A DNA stretch of 64,000 nucleotides, from contig OZ038434.1 of the NCBI GenBank assembly GCA_964036275.1, forward strand, positions 23,115,879-23,179,878, read 5' to 3'. This DNA comes from Litoditis marina (Eukaryota > Nematoda > Chromadorea > Rhabditida > Rhabditidae). Positions 34,744 through 46,700 of the stretch are shown piece by piece; within the stretch, counting starts at the first letter, position 1, and every line of letters begins with the position of its first letter. Under the pieces are notes generated by a model that was not told where the DNA came from, made no database searches, and was given only the letters and a program-made list of their open reading frames with translations. The position numbers were made by a program, and so were the translations under genes.

Positions 34744-37700
34744 CAGTGTCGTTTGCCAAATGACCGATATGGTTCTGTTTGTTTTTTATCCAGCAAATAA
34801 AACTATTGTAATGATTCGTTTCACATTTATGAAATCCAGTAAACCAATTGAAAACTCTGAAATATCCAGGTGCTTCTCGACGCGAGCGATGTGCGTGAAC
34901 TGAACATTGAGTGGCTGAGAAATATCACCGGAATCGTACAACAGGAACCGAATCTATTCAACGATACGATTGCGGTAGGGCCAACATGTAAAGCATATTG
35001 TAGAACGAGATATGAAGAACGAGATCAGAAAACTCTGTGAAATGTTGGGTTGTGAAACAAGTAGTGAATACTAGTTTAAATAAGTCGAAACAGTGAAACT
35101 CATACAAAAACTATTAGTTGAACATACAGTTGAACCAGTGGTGAAACTTATCGTAAAACTGGTTTCGCGTTTTGGAATAAGTGTTACAACTAATTAAACA
35201 TGTCATTACTAGGAATGCTAGCAGTGAAAATGACAAATTCATCAAAAATCAACTAGTAATTCGAACGAATATTTTGTAGTGAAACTGCCCATGAAAACCA
35301 TTGTATTCAATCGATTTCTCACTAAAAAATTCCGATGTAGTATTCTGTAATCCGAGTTTGTAAGCGTTTAAAATTTGGAATAATGTGTTTTCAGGAAAAT
35401 TTGAGAATCGGCTGCCCAAAAATGACGCAGGCGGACATGATTTCGGTGTGCAAGATGGCCAACGCGCACGACTTCATCATGAAACTACCAAAGGCTTGCT
35501 TTCTTCTATAAATTTTGTTGAAGTTAATAACTCGAGATCACGTTTGGGTTTCTTCAACGATGTAAAAACACCATTTATCAAAACAAAACGCCAGTGTCTT
35601 GCTTTTGCTGACACCACTTTCTCAAAATCAGAATTACCGTGATGTTATGCTTTGCCTTCTTATAACTCATCGTCTCGGACATTCGACGGACGACCTCTTA
35701 TTTTCGAACGGTCGCGACTTTTTACGAGAGCATATCTACATATATATCTGAACGAAACTGTAAACTGCATTGTTTTATGTTTGTAGGGTTACAACGTGGT
35801 TTGAGAACAAACATGTTACTCGACCTCTAAATTCTTCAGATTTTTACTAATGCAATATATAATTTAGGGCTACAATACCCTTATCGGAGATGGAGGTGTC
35901 CAACTGTCCGGAGGTCAGAAACAACGAGTGGCCATCGCACGGACTTTGGCGCGAAATCCGCGGGTACTTCTATTGGATGAGGCAACTTCGGCTCTGGATG
36001 CACAGAGTGAGAGTATTGTACAGGTGAGTTGAATGTATAGAACATTCTGGAGTCACGTGACACGCGAACGATAGTCACGTGAAAAACACGTGAGGAACAC
36101 AGAACTTGTGAAAATGCGCTGGACAACATGTGTATGCGTGTTCTACTATTGAACGAAGCCACTCTGGCTTCAGATGGACAGAGTGAGAGTATGATTCACG
36201 TTGGTTCATAATAATAACGATTGTAATTTTAATAATAATGAAAGTTGGTTTGCATTGCGTGTTGTAGAGTAAAAGGCATAAATAGGGAAAATGACGTGAA
36301 ACGTGAATAAACGTAAAAACGTACAGGAAAAATGTTACATTCTCAGCAAACATACAATTTGAAAGCTCTGACATTTCTCCTTCTTCGTCTTGGGTTTCAT
36401 AAGAGAGTAGTTTTTTCAAGTTTCAATTTTTTTATGATTTTCTTGGCACTGGGTTTGTTGAAATTGACCGTTTTCCTTTTTTGACGCAATCAAAACGTAT
36501 CACGCGGTTGGTGACTCATTTGAATAACTGATACACATTGATTCGTTCGCTATATATATCTCCTGTTGCTAGGAAGCTCTGGACACTGCCGCCGCCGGCA
36601 GAACCACCATCGTGATCGCACATCGGCTGTCGACGGTACGGAATGCGGACAAGATAGTCGTCTTTGACCACGGAAACATTGTGGAGCAAGGTATAGAAAA
36701 ACCACACTTGTGTTCCTAATTTTATCTGTTCATGCAGCTTAGAATCAGAATACGAAATCAGAAGAGCGTCATATAATTTTGTTCGATTCAACGATGGATC
36801 TATTCCAATTTATCAGTTGCACAGTAGATGAATGAGCTGAAGCGATCGTTTCTGATATATAAACTGAACTATTTGAACAATGGTATTCTTATTGGGTATA
36901 GAACAGTTGGAGAAAGTGAGAATAGTATTATATCTTCCAGGTACCCACTCGGAGTTGTTGGAAGCCGACGGTCACTACGCCCAACTGGTCAAAGCACAGC
37001 AGTTTACACCGGAAACCGAACCGGATACCAAGACAACGGACAACGTTGATGACGAAGTGGACGTGGTGGATGTAGAGTGGGTTGTTCGAACATTTGACGA
37101 TCGGAAATATACCCAACAAAAATACTACGCCAACGCGTAAACAAATTAACTAGAAAGTTTTCATTCTGAAATGATAAATCCAAAAAAACCGTGGTCAATC
37201 GTTTGTTATCGAATGGAAAATTGAGTTACCAACGAAAGAGTTGAATAACCGATAACTTCATAGAGCGACTATGCAAATTGATTGTGAGATTCTGAGTGAA
37301 AATCCAGTCTATTTCGTTTTCTAGAATGCATGCACTAAACAGTTTCGAAAGTTTCTATACTAGAAGTCAACTGAATAATCACGTGAAACTAGTATTCTGA
37401 AGAGAAATCGTCCACTCTATCATTGCACGTTTCTGACTTCTGCTGTGTTTAACATGTTTCACGTGAATGTGCAATTGACTAACAGAGTATACAATTGGAA
37501 GTGTTTGGAACGAACTTGGATAATATACTAAGAGCTTCCAGTGGTCCCCAGCCCCGCACCTTCTCCCGCCAGACCTCGACCTCTGAATACATAGGGGGAT
37601 CGGATGAATTCGTCAGGGGATGTATGGCCAACGACTCCAGGTAGACTACAAACTACATACAACTGATCAATCTTTTGTGTTTGCATAGCTCAAATTCAGA

Positions 37701-40700
37701 CGCTATGCATAAATAACTGTTGTTATAGCTTTTTTGAGTTTGTTCCGATAGACTTACGCTTTTTGGTCGAAGTAGGTAGGTCAAAATTACAAAAAATTGC
37801 TCTTCATAATTTCGGAAAACGTCGGTTTGGATGGAAGAGAGGTGGTCCTTTCACTTGAATTTATCGGTTTTTGAGTCACATTTTCAACAATGATTGAATA
37901 TTCAGTCATATTTCCTTAAATATCGATTTTTCAGTCGAAACAGTGCGCGAATGATGACCTCCGGGGACATGATCGGAGCCATGGAAGGGGGAGATAAGTT
38001 CGCCGAACAAGTCAGACTACAAATGGAACAGGTACCCATCAAACTACAAGTTGAGGGGAAACTGAGCTCAAAAAGCACGTATGTCACGTGACCATTCACA
38101 TTTTCAACATGATTTACATGATTTTTTACGTGGAACGGGAAAAAAATGAAAGAAACAATCACTGCGAATGGAGCAGGTGCTGTGGTCCGGACCGTCACGT
38201 AAATCACGGGAAAGTAGATTCAAAACGTGAGAGCAGTACATAAATGTCATGAAACGATGAAAGGATACTTTATAGTTTAGGTGAGAAGTAGAAAAACGAT
38301 CAATGGAGATCAGAATGCGATCAACTATTAAAATAATCTGAGTCATGTACACTTTGAGACAGTTGAAATTATTTTTCTTCGTTATAGGACGGCGATATCT
38401 TGGTTGGTCTGTTCACCATCTACAGAATAACCTGCCGCATTTTGCTCGAAAACCTAACTTCCTAAACTGATTCCCAAAAACACAAACTTTTCTCTGAAAC
38501 CTCAGTGTTCAAAACTGTAGAGTACAATATCAGAATCATTTTTGAATCCAGTTTTGTTTTAAAATGTTACTTTATTTCATGACAGGACGGCGAGATCTCG
38601 GCCGGTCTCTTCACCATCTACAGAAACGGCCGCGGCAACTACTACTACATGTTCTTCGCCTTTGCCACTGCAATGATCAGGGGACTGGAGCTGCCTTTTC
38701 TGGCTATTACTTTCGAAATGGTAAGAATTCCATACAAAGTTTCACAAATTAACAAATCAAACAGCTGGTTCCATTTTTATCAGTGCCTCTTTCGAAAACA
38801 CACAACAAAACGCCAACTTCCACTCATTCGTTTTCCTCGAAATATTCCATTTTTCTCTTTATCTCCAATTTTTGATTTTAAACATTATTTTTTTGATTCA
38901 CTGATTCAGGTATATTCTGCCTTCGATCTCTATGTAATAGACCCCTGGCGAATGCAACACGAGTTGGTCATCTCCCTGATTGTCTTCGTTTGCATCGGCA
39001 TAGGGACCTTCATCTTCCACACGATTGCGGTACGTGCACTCTATGAATTTGTTAGTTGTAGAGGTTTTACAACAACTAGATAAATGAGAACGATTATATA
39101 GAGAGGCGAAGAGGTAAGAGCTTCACCAAGTTTGTTTGTTTCATTTTCTTGTCAAATGGTATGCTATGTAAAATGTAAAACGCCATTTTTCACGTAATCA
39201 CATGTGTAATTCAATCTTCTGACGTTCCGCTGATCAGGCTAACTAACTGAGACCAGACTACAAACACAGCAATGCCGGAGGCATATGAATGACTATTATC
39301 CATAACCCATAATAGGTATCGATTGATATTTCTCAATATCGATCTTCCAGAGCATCATGTTCGGTATTATCTCTGAGAGAATGACGCTGTCGTTCCGCGT
39401 CAGGACGTTTGAGAACATTCTCAGTCAGGTTCGTTTCACAACTAAATCCCGAGACGTTATCAGGTTCAAAAGTCGTTTTTAGGAATATAACCACTAAAAT
39501 AGAGTATTGAAAAGCAAAGCAGGTGAGAAACTTTTTTCCATCTCATTTTTCGAAGTACGGCTGCAATGAAGAAAATAGAATCAACTCCGTAACTTTGGCG
39601 TCAATGACGGGAACCGACTAAAACGCGAAAACAGTCGAAAACCGCGCCGACTGTCGGAAATCCTGAATCAGGACAGACTTGTCGCGACGGCGGCAAAATT
39701 TATTCGAATTTTTGCATGTTTTATATGATAAGGCTAAGAAAGTTTGTGCATTTCGGAAAAAGGAGATGATTTCTACTGCTATTTTGAATGTAATCTTCAA
39801 CTATAACGCGATAAACATGATAATAGGTCATTTTTCTCAGTTTTCGATCTTTTTTATAAAAATTTGCTGTTCACTGTAAATTTCTCAAAATTGGATAAAT
39901 TCAATAATACCTACATATTTTCACATTCTACATGATGAAATTCAAAAATTTCTTCAAATTGTCTATCCTACTTCATTTATTGTCAATTTAAAGTAGTAAA
40001 TGAGTGATTTTCTATTTCTGTCGCGACAAGTCGGACCCCTCCGACTGTCGGTGTACCGTCATTGATGGGTAGGTTTGCTGAGCAAACTCTTTCGATACTT
40101 GAATATAAACTAGAAACGAGATATAAGTTTCTTCGATGATTACAAGACCACAGAAACGGTAAATGAGACTAAAAAGTGTGTATTTGGATGTAGTTCGGTT
40201 CAAACAAATGCATCAACAAACAAACAAACAAACAACCACACAAATACACAAAGAAATAAATGAATATCCAGGACGCCGCCTACTTCGACAACCCGCAACA
40301 CGCGCCCGGCCGACTGATCACACGACTGGCTTCCGATGCACCCAATGTCAAGGCGGTTGGTTTGAATAATAATTATTATATAAATGATGATGTTTTCTCC
40401 TTTGAATCTATATCATGAAGATATTAGGAATACAAACTGAGTCTCCAACACCGAATCTCCGACTCTCTGAGTGAGGATGGAAAAGAAATTTTTGTTTACA
40501 ATGATGGAAAAAGTACTGGAACGTGAATTTCACGTTAACATCATCTAAACGAGACGTGTGAACTTCCTGACTTTCCAATGATTCTCTTACACTTTGTCGA
40601 AAACTTTGTTGAATTTTCTATTTATATACTAGTCTGCTGACTCGCCTCCGATGCGTCCAATGTCGAGGCGGTTGATTAACATGAAACACGTGAAAATACA

Positions 40701-43612
40701 CGTGAACTTTACGTGTAAACGTGTGATCTGCTTTCTCGGAAAAAGCAAACTAAGAACCTCTCTGGTTTTGGATTCGATATTCTCACAGTGGAGACATCCT
40801 GACTTTTCAATGATTCTCTTACACTTTGTCGAAAACTTTGTTGAATTTTCTATTCGTCACAAGGAATCAGATTCAAATAACAAAACTGATTAGTTTATTC
40901 ATAACTCTTACAATAATGGCACAGATTAAAAGCTTCGTGATCATACTGTGCGACTCTAAGTAGAAATGAAAGAGACTGTATATTCCGGGACTCGATTGAC
41001 TCTCCTACAGGTGATCGACGGTCGTATGATGTACGTGGTGTTCAACCTAACCGCCTGGTTCATTAATCTGATTGTCGGTTTCACCTCCGCATGGCCGATT
41101 GGATTGCTCGGACTGTTGTTGAGGTATGTCTCTAGTTGTTCGTGTGGAATTGGTTGAGCCTGGTTGAGCCTGAATACGTAAGGATCCCGGCACCTGCGTC
41201 CCACCCTGTGTCTTCTCAAATACACGCTATTTCTCTGCTCTTACATCCCGCCGGTAAGTGAGAGCAGAGAAATAGTGAGGCAGAGCGAGAGACGCAGGAT
41301 GGGATGAAGGTGCCGGGATCTTCTAGCATACGTACATAGGCCTATATCTATGAAGTTCTTTAACCTTCTAAGAACAACCCAGTTTCATTTGTCGTCATGT
41401 TGGGGTGAAGAAAAACTTTGACTTTAAAAGGTTCACAGCAGACGTGAAAACTTTTCAGCTCTCAAAAATTCGTTCACTTTCGACATGGATTGTTTTTGTG
41501 ACAATGCCTGTTCTTTTATCCAAGAAAAGTGTAATCTAGGTACATTTGGTAGCAACGCGATTATCATAATTGCCGCAAAGTTTTCATTTTCAGTACTCTT
41601 CTTGGTTTCATAATGGTAACACTGTCGCAAGTTATTCAACGAAAGAACTTGAGTCTGATGAAGAAAAATCAGGCCGGAAAGGTAGTTGATTTTTTCTTCG
41701 AACGCAGCAAGCAATACAATTCACAAAAAGAGGATATAGGAAGTCGTGAGAGAGATATTTTCGTATCAAAAATTTTTGACATTCAAAGGCTTTGCCGCAA
41801 AAGTATTTCTATCTTCAGCTATGGAGAACCTAGGTGGCGTAGTTGAGATACCAAACTCATATAAATTGTACAAAATTTTACATATCAAAAAACAATTTTG
41901 CTTCGTAGGGATAGTTTAAAAAACGTGAACCATATAAGTCAACAAATGTAAGATTTTTACACCCTTATTTCTCACATTTGAAAAAGTTATAACAAGATTT
42001 TACATATAATAGAGTTCGTTTTTTCCAGTTCTCCATCGAAATCATCGAAAACGTGCGCACCATCCAGCTGCTGACGAGGGAGAAATATTTCTTCCAAAAA
42101 TACGAGGAGGCCTCGAAAAGACAGAAAAGAAACGAAATGTACAAGGGATACTTCGAAGGTAGAAGCAAAATCAATAAATCAATAAAACGTATTTTCCTCG
42201 GACGCTAATCTCGTATCTCGATCCAAATTTTTCGTAAACTAGAGGTGAAAGGTCAATATACCTACAACGCTTACAATTCAGGAAAATAGCCGTAGACAAC
42301 CTTCTATCAGGAAATTTTAGGAAGAAAATAACTCCATTTTGTTCCGTAGGTATTAGCTACGCCATCTCCCGGACCTTTATCTAATTTTCCCAATGAATTT
42401 TAAACTCAACTCAAACTCATCCATAAAAAAATCTTCAAAACATATATGGAAAATAGTGAATCATTGTCAGTGTCTTAAAGGGGGGCAGAAAGGAAAGCTA
42501 GTTTAGGTACCCCGGGGTACATAAATATAATGTTGCGCGCGCCAAAACCGGCAAACACGTGTCAACCGTATGCAAATTAGGTTTGTTAGTTTGATTTAAA
42601 AGTTATACTTATCGGTTTCTCTTGATAAGCTCTTTCATATTAACTTTCCTTTCTGCCCCCCCCCCCCCCCACTGATAATGGAAATTCTTTTCTTTTTCAG
42701 GTATAAGCTACGCCATCTCTCAGACCTTCATCTATTTTGCCATGGGTTCTGCATATGGGGTGGGAATCGCGTTGATCTACAACGGCTATTTCGCATCCAA
42801 TGTGACCTATCGGTTAGTTTATGCCTGTTTTTCGAATATCCACGTGAAAACGCAAAAAAAACCTTCTTTGCACACTTTTTCATCTCATTTCACGTAGTTT
42901 GATTAGTTTTCCACGTTATAGCTTAAAGGAGACCAGAACACAACTTGAGCAGAAATTTGTTTCCGGCTGCTTTCATCTGTAATAAGATTAGAGAGCACAA
43001 ATAACTCGTATATTAGTTTGATCAGTCCACGTGACATTAACATGACAATGCCGCGCGACACGCAACGCGTCTAATCGAAAGTAGGATACAGCAGCTTTAC
43101 GAGAAACCATGCTGCTCTTCAGTCTTCTTTAATACATAATCGTTTTCCTTTAACTCTAAAAATGTATTTGCTTTTTTTCTCCTGTGCTAGAAAGTTCAAA
43201 ACGTTCGCGGTTTTTCAGCCTAATTGATACAACTCAAGGTACCAAAAATAATCGATACCTTTCTTGTAGCAGTTTTTCGCTTATTCATACTTTTCTAATT
43301 TAAGGGCAGCTTTAAGGGTTTTAAGTCCGATGATGGCGTGTTTCTAGGTTACATCATTATCGAACTCTGTATTCATATTATCGTATTAACCAAACAGTTT
43401 AATTACATTTAATTATTGTAAATTAAATGACTTTAGGGCAGTTTTGAGTACAATGATGGCCTGTTTCGGAGTGATGAATTGCTCCTCCTTTTTCCCGGAA
43501 TTCGTGAAGGCAAAGACAGCGGCCGGGATGCTGTTCAACATGATTGAGAGAAAAGCGACTACGGGGGATGTTATGAAGGGAGAGAAAACGGTAGGAGGGG
43601 GAGAGAGAGAGA

Positions 43613-43662
<50 letters not shown>

Positions 43663-43741
43663 GGGATGAGAGAGGGAAAGAGTGATTATGGACACCACGG
43701 GGGATGTTATGAAGGGAGAGAGAACGGTAGGGGGGGGGGGG

Positions 43742-43792
<51 letters not shown>

Positions 43793-46700
43793 GGAGAGAA
43801 AACGGTAGGGAGAGAGAGGGGGAGAGAGAGAGAGTGAGGGGAGGGGGGAGAAAGAAGAAAAGAAAGGGAGGAAGAGAATGATATAGAGAGAGGAAGGGGT
43901 GGGAGAGGGGGAGAGTGATAAAGGACACCACGGGGGGTGTTATAAAGGGAGATAAAACGGTAGGAGGGAGAGAGGGAGAGAGGAAGAGAGAAGGGGGAAG
44001 AATACAGATGTGCGACCAAATACTATCTCTGATTGCGTCATGCCGAGCGAAAAGAAGAGAACATCAGTAATAAAGTTACATATCGATTGCAGAAACTGCT
44101 TTTCTTTACCGAAATAAATGAATAAATACTTTATGTGAATGAGGAATATGCAATCAATCAAATGAGTTCAGATAAATATCAAAAATCAATAATAAACATA
44201 TATCGATTCCAGAAACTGCGCGGGAACATTCTGTTCGAGCAGGCCCATTTCGTGTATCCGCAACGACCGCATCAGCCAGTGCTCAAGGGACTTCAGTTCA
44301 CCGCCAAAAAGGTAGGTCAAAAACAAGTGGATCGTTTAAACTTACATAAAATAGATCATCAACGATAGGCAAATGAAAAAACGTATGTAGAAGAAGTGAA
44401 ATTCGATGAGTCACATGAAAATAACATCATGAAGATATATATTTCATCAACAAGAGCAACTCTTCCAGGGTCAGACCATCGCCCTAGTCGGTCCTTCCGG
44501 TTCCGGAAAAAGTACCGTGATCTCGCTACTGGAACGGTTCTATGATGTCACCGGGGGAGCTGTGGTAGGTAGAATGGTTTCAGTGTTGATTAGTTGATGG
44601 ATAACCCCTTCATTTCATCTAGAGTCTTGTGTTCACTAGAGCTAGAATCTAAATATGTGGAAGTACTTCAACTTGTGAAAAACATCAAATTCGAAACTAA
44701 GTTTTCCGAATCGCGCGGAGCGCGAAGCGCTCTGCGTGAGTTGTCTTTGGTTTGGCCATTGCGGACTCGTTTTTTCCTTTTAATTAACAAAAATCTTCAA
44801 ACATATTCTTTTTTTTAAAACTAAAAAGAGAGAACGTTAGAGAATCACAAATTGAACATTGTGTGAAAATTTCAGCCAAATCGGATTATTTTCGCCTGAG
44901 TTATGGTTTCGTGTCGTTGTTGAAAAGTTCCGCCGTAATTCGTCCCTCGTCCCTCGTCCCTCCTCCCTCACGGAATTCTGTCCGCATCGTAGTGGAAAAA
45001 CTACTGAACCAATTTGGCTGAAATTTGAAACATCTATTCTATGGCAAAAGTTAGCTCGTAGCTCGTCGCGCCAAGTATGAAATGTATATGTAATCTCTGG
45101 CGCCGGGCGCGGGCGCCAATCGGCGCCAAAAACGACTATTGGAAAAACTATCGAACCGATTTAGCTGAAATTTGAAACATGAGTTCTAATGCAAAATTTA
45201 GCATGTCGCGCCAAATATGAGATGTATAGCTCCTCATTGGCGCCGGGCGCGGGCGCCAATAGGCGCCAAAAACCACTATTGGAAAAACTATTGAACCAAT
45301 TTAGCTGAAATTTGAAACATGAGTTATAATGCAAAAGTTAACCCGTCGCGCCAAATCTGAGATGAATACACCACCATTGGCGCCCGGCGCTGGCGCCAAT
45401 AGGCGCCAAAAACGGCAAAACACTATTTATCATCAACTAAAATGTTGAACACTAATAGAAATTGAATAATTTGTTGGAAAGTGTGAAAGTCTTTTTCCAA
45501 AACTGAAATTTTTCTTCTGGCGCTCGAACCAGGCGCCAGATGGCGCCAAAACCCAAACTCACGACAGCGTCAATGGAATCGTCTGAAATTCGGTACACTA
45601 AATAACTATCACATGGCAAGTAAGATGCTCAATCTGAAAATCAAAAAAAGTTCTGTTGGCATTGTGCGCTGGCGCCAATTGGCGCCAAAGTTGGAAAAAT
45701 ATCAGTTATCGTCAATCAAACTGTTTCAAGTTAACAGATATTGAATATTCCAATGTGAAATAAAGATCCACAAATTCAAAATCAAATTTTATCGTCTGGG
45801 TCGGAACAGACGCCAAATGGCGCCAAAACAAAAACACACGAAACTGACAATTGAATAGTTTGAATATTGCTCCAATCAGTAATTGACACATGTAGTGTGT
45901 ACTGGTAGCTCACAAACCTAGAAAATTTCGTTTCGTTCTGGCGCCAGACGCGTGTGTCAATTGACGCAGGAATGAAAAAAAATTTCAACGAAGGTTTTTG
46001 ATGTGGTATTGGAAATAATGGCTATATTGTAAGTGAGTTGGTGTCTCTAATTGTAGATTTGTCAATGGCGCCAATCCCCATCGCTTAACGCCGCTAAAAG
46101 CGGTGTACATGTCAATCGGAACGTTTAGCGTTTTTGTTCAGTTGTTGATAGTCACAGAGCCAGTAACCTGCGTTATATTACAACATCAGCAATTTTGTGG
46201 TCTGCATTCGGGTTCGTGCACACACAAAACTGAGATTTCCATAATAATATAATGAGTTCACAAGATTCACTCTGTAAATAGGCAACATATGAAGTTGTAG
46301 GAGTACAACTAGCAAAAAAAGGACAATTAGTAAAAAGTGGGGGAACCAACAAATGTGTGAGTTGTGTTTGGTTCGACCTCGATATCAGCAAAAAGTGAAC
46401 GATACGAATCGCTGTGATACTGTAGCAGAAGTATTCTGCAAAAATAGAACAATACAAATGTTGCACAATGGTTCACAACGCACGCATGTCGTCAAAGCAC
46501 ACATGAAATACCCTTCGGCAATTTCTGAAATATCATGCGGGCTTCGTGAACCATTGTGCAACATTTGTATTGTTCTATTTTTGCAGAATACTTCTGCTAC
46601 AGTATCACAGCGATTCGTATCGTTCACTTTTTGCTGATATCGAGGTCGAACCAAACACAACTCACACATTTGTTGGTTCCCCCACTTTTTACTAATTTTA

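Larger units (their letters stand above)
34432..36690 (+). other. P-glycoprotein nucleotide-binding domain 1
   Basis: Walker [10 protein letters not shown] at residues 446-454 (34432-34557), Q-loop QQEPNLF (34870-34974), signature LSGGQ at 550-554 and Walker B VLLLDE at 570-575 (35868-36023), and H-loop His in AHRLST near residue 606 (36573-36690). All catalytic residues are present. Confidence 0.95.
38586..43590 (+). other. P-glycoprotein transmembrane domain 2
   Basis: Residues about 740-1077. Helices lie in 38586-38720 ([16 protein letters not shown]), 38910-39029, 41011-41123, 41594-41681 and 42701-42812. The conserved [20 protein letters not shown] segment is in 40272-40355 and the coupling segment [16 protein letters not shown] in 42029-42158. 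Confidence 0.9.

Noticed and set aside
34598..34903. LSLSLS ORFs
   Set aside because: Translation of the (CT)n microsatellite.
43423..44161. Long minus-strand and plus-strand low-complexity ORFs (LSLSLS, RERERE)
   Set aside because: Products of the (GA)n tract and exon 29 echoes; the real exon here is 43437-43590.
44930..46130. CRISPR-like or regulatory array
   Set aside because: Units are not direct repeats with unique spacers of fixed length, and this is a eukaryotic intron; it is a degenerate tandem repeat.
46353..46669. Two 94-residue ORFs on opposite strands with the same sequence
   Set aside because: They are the two arms of one inverted repeat in an intron.
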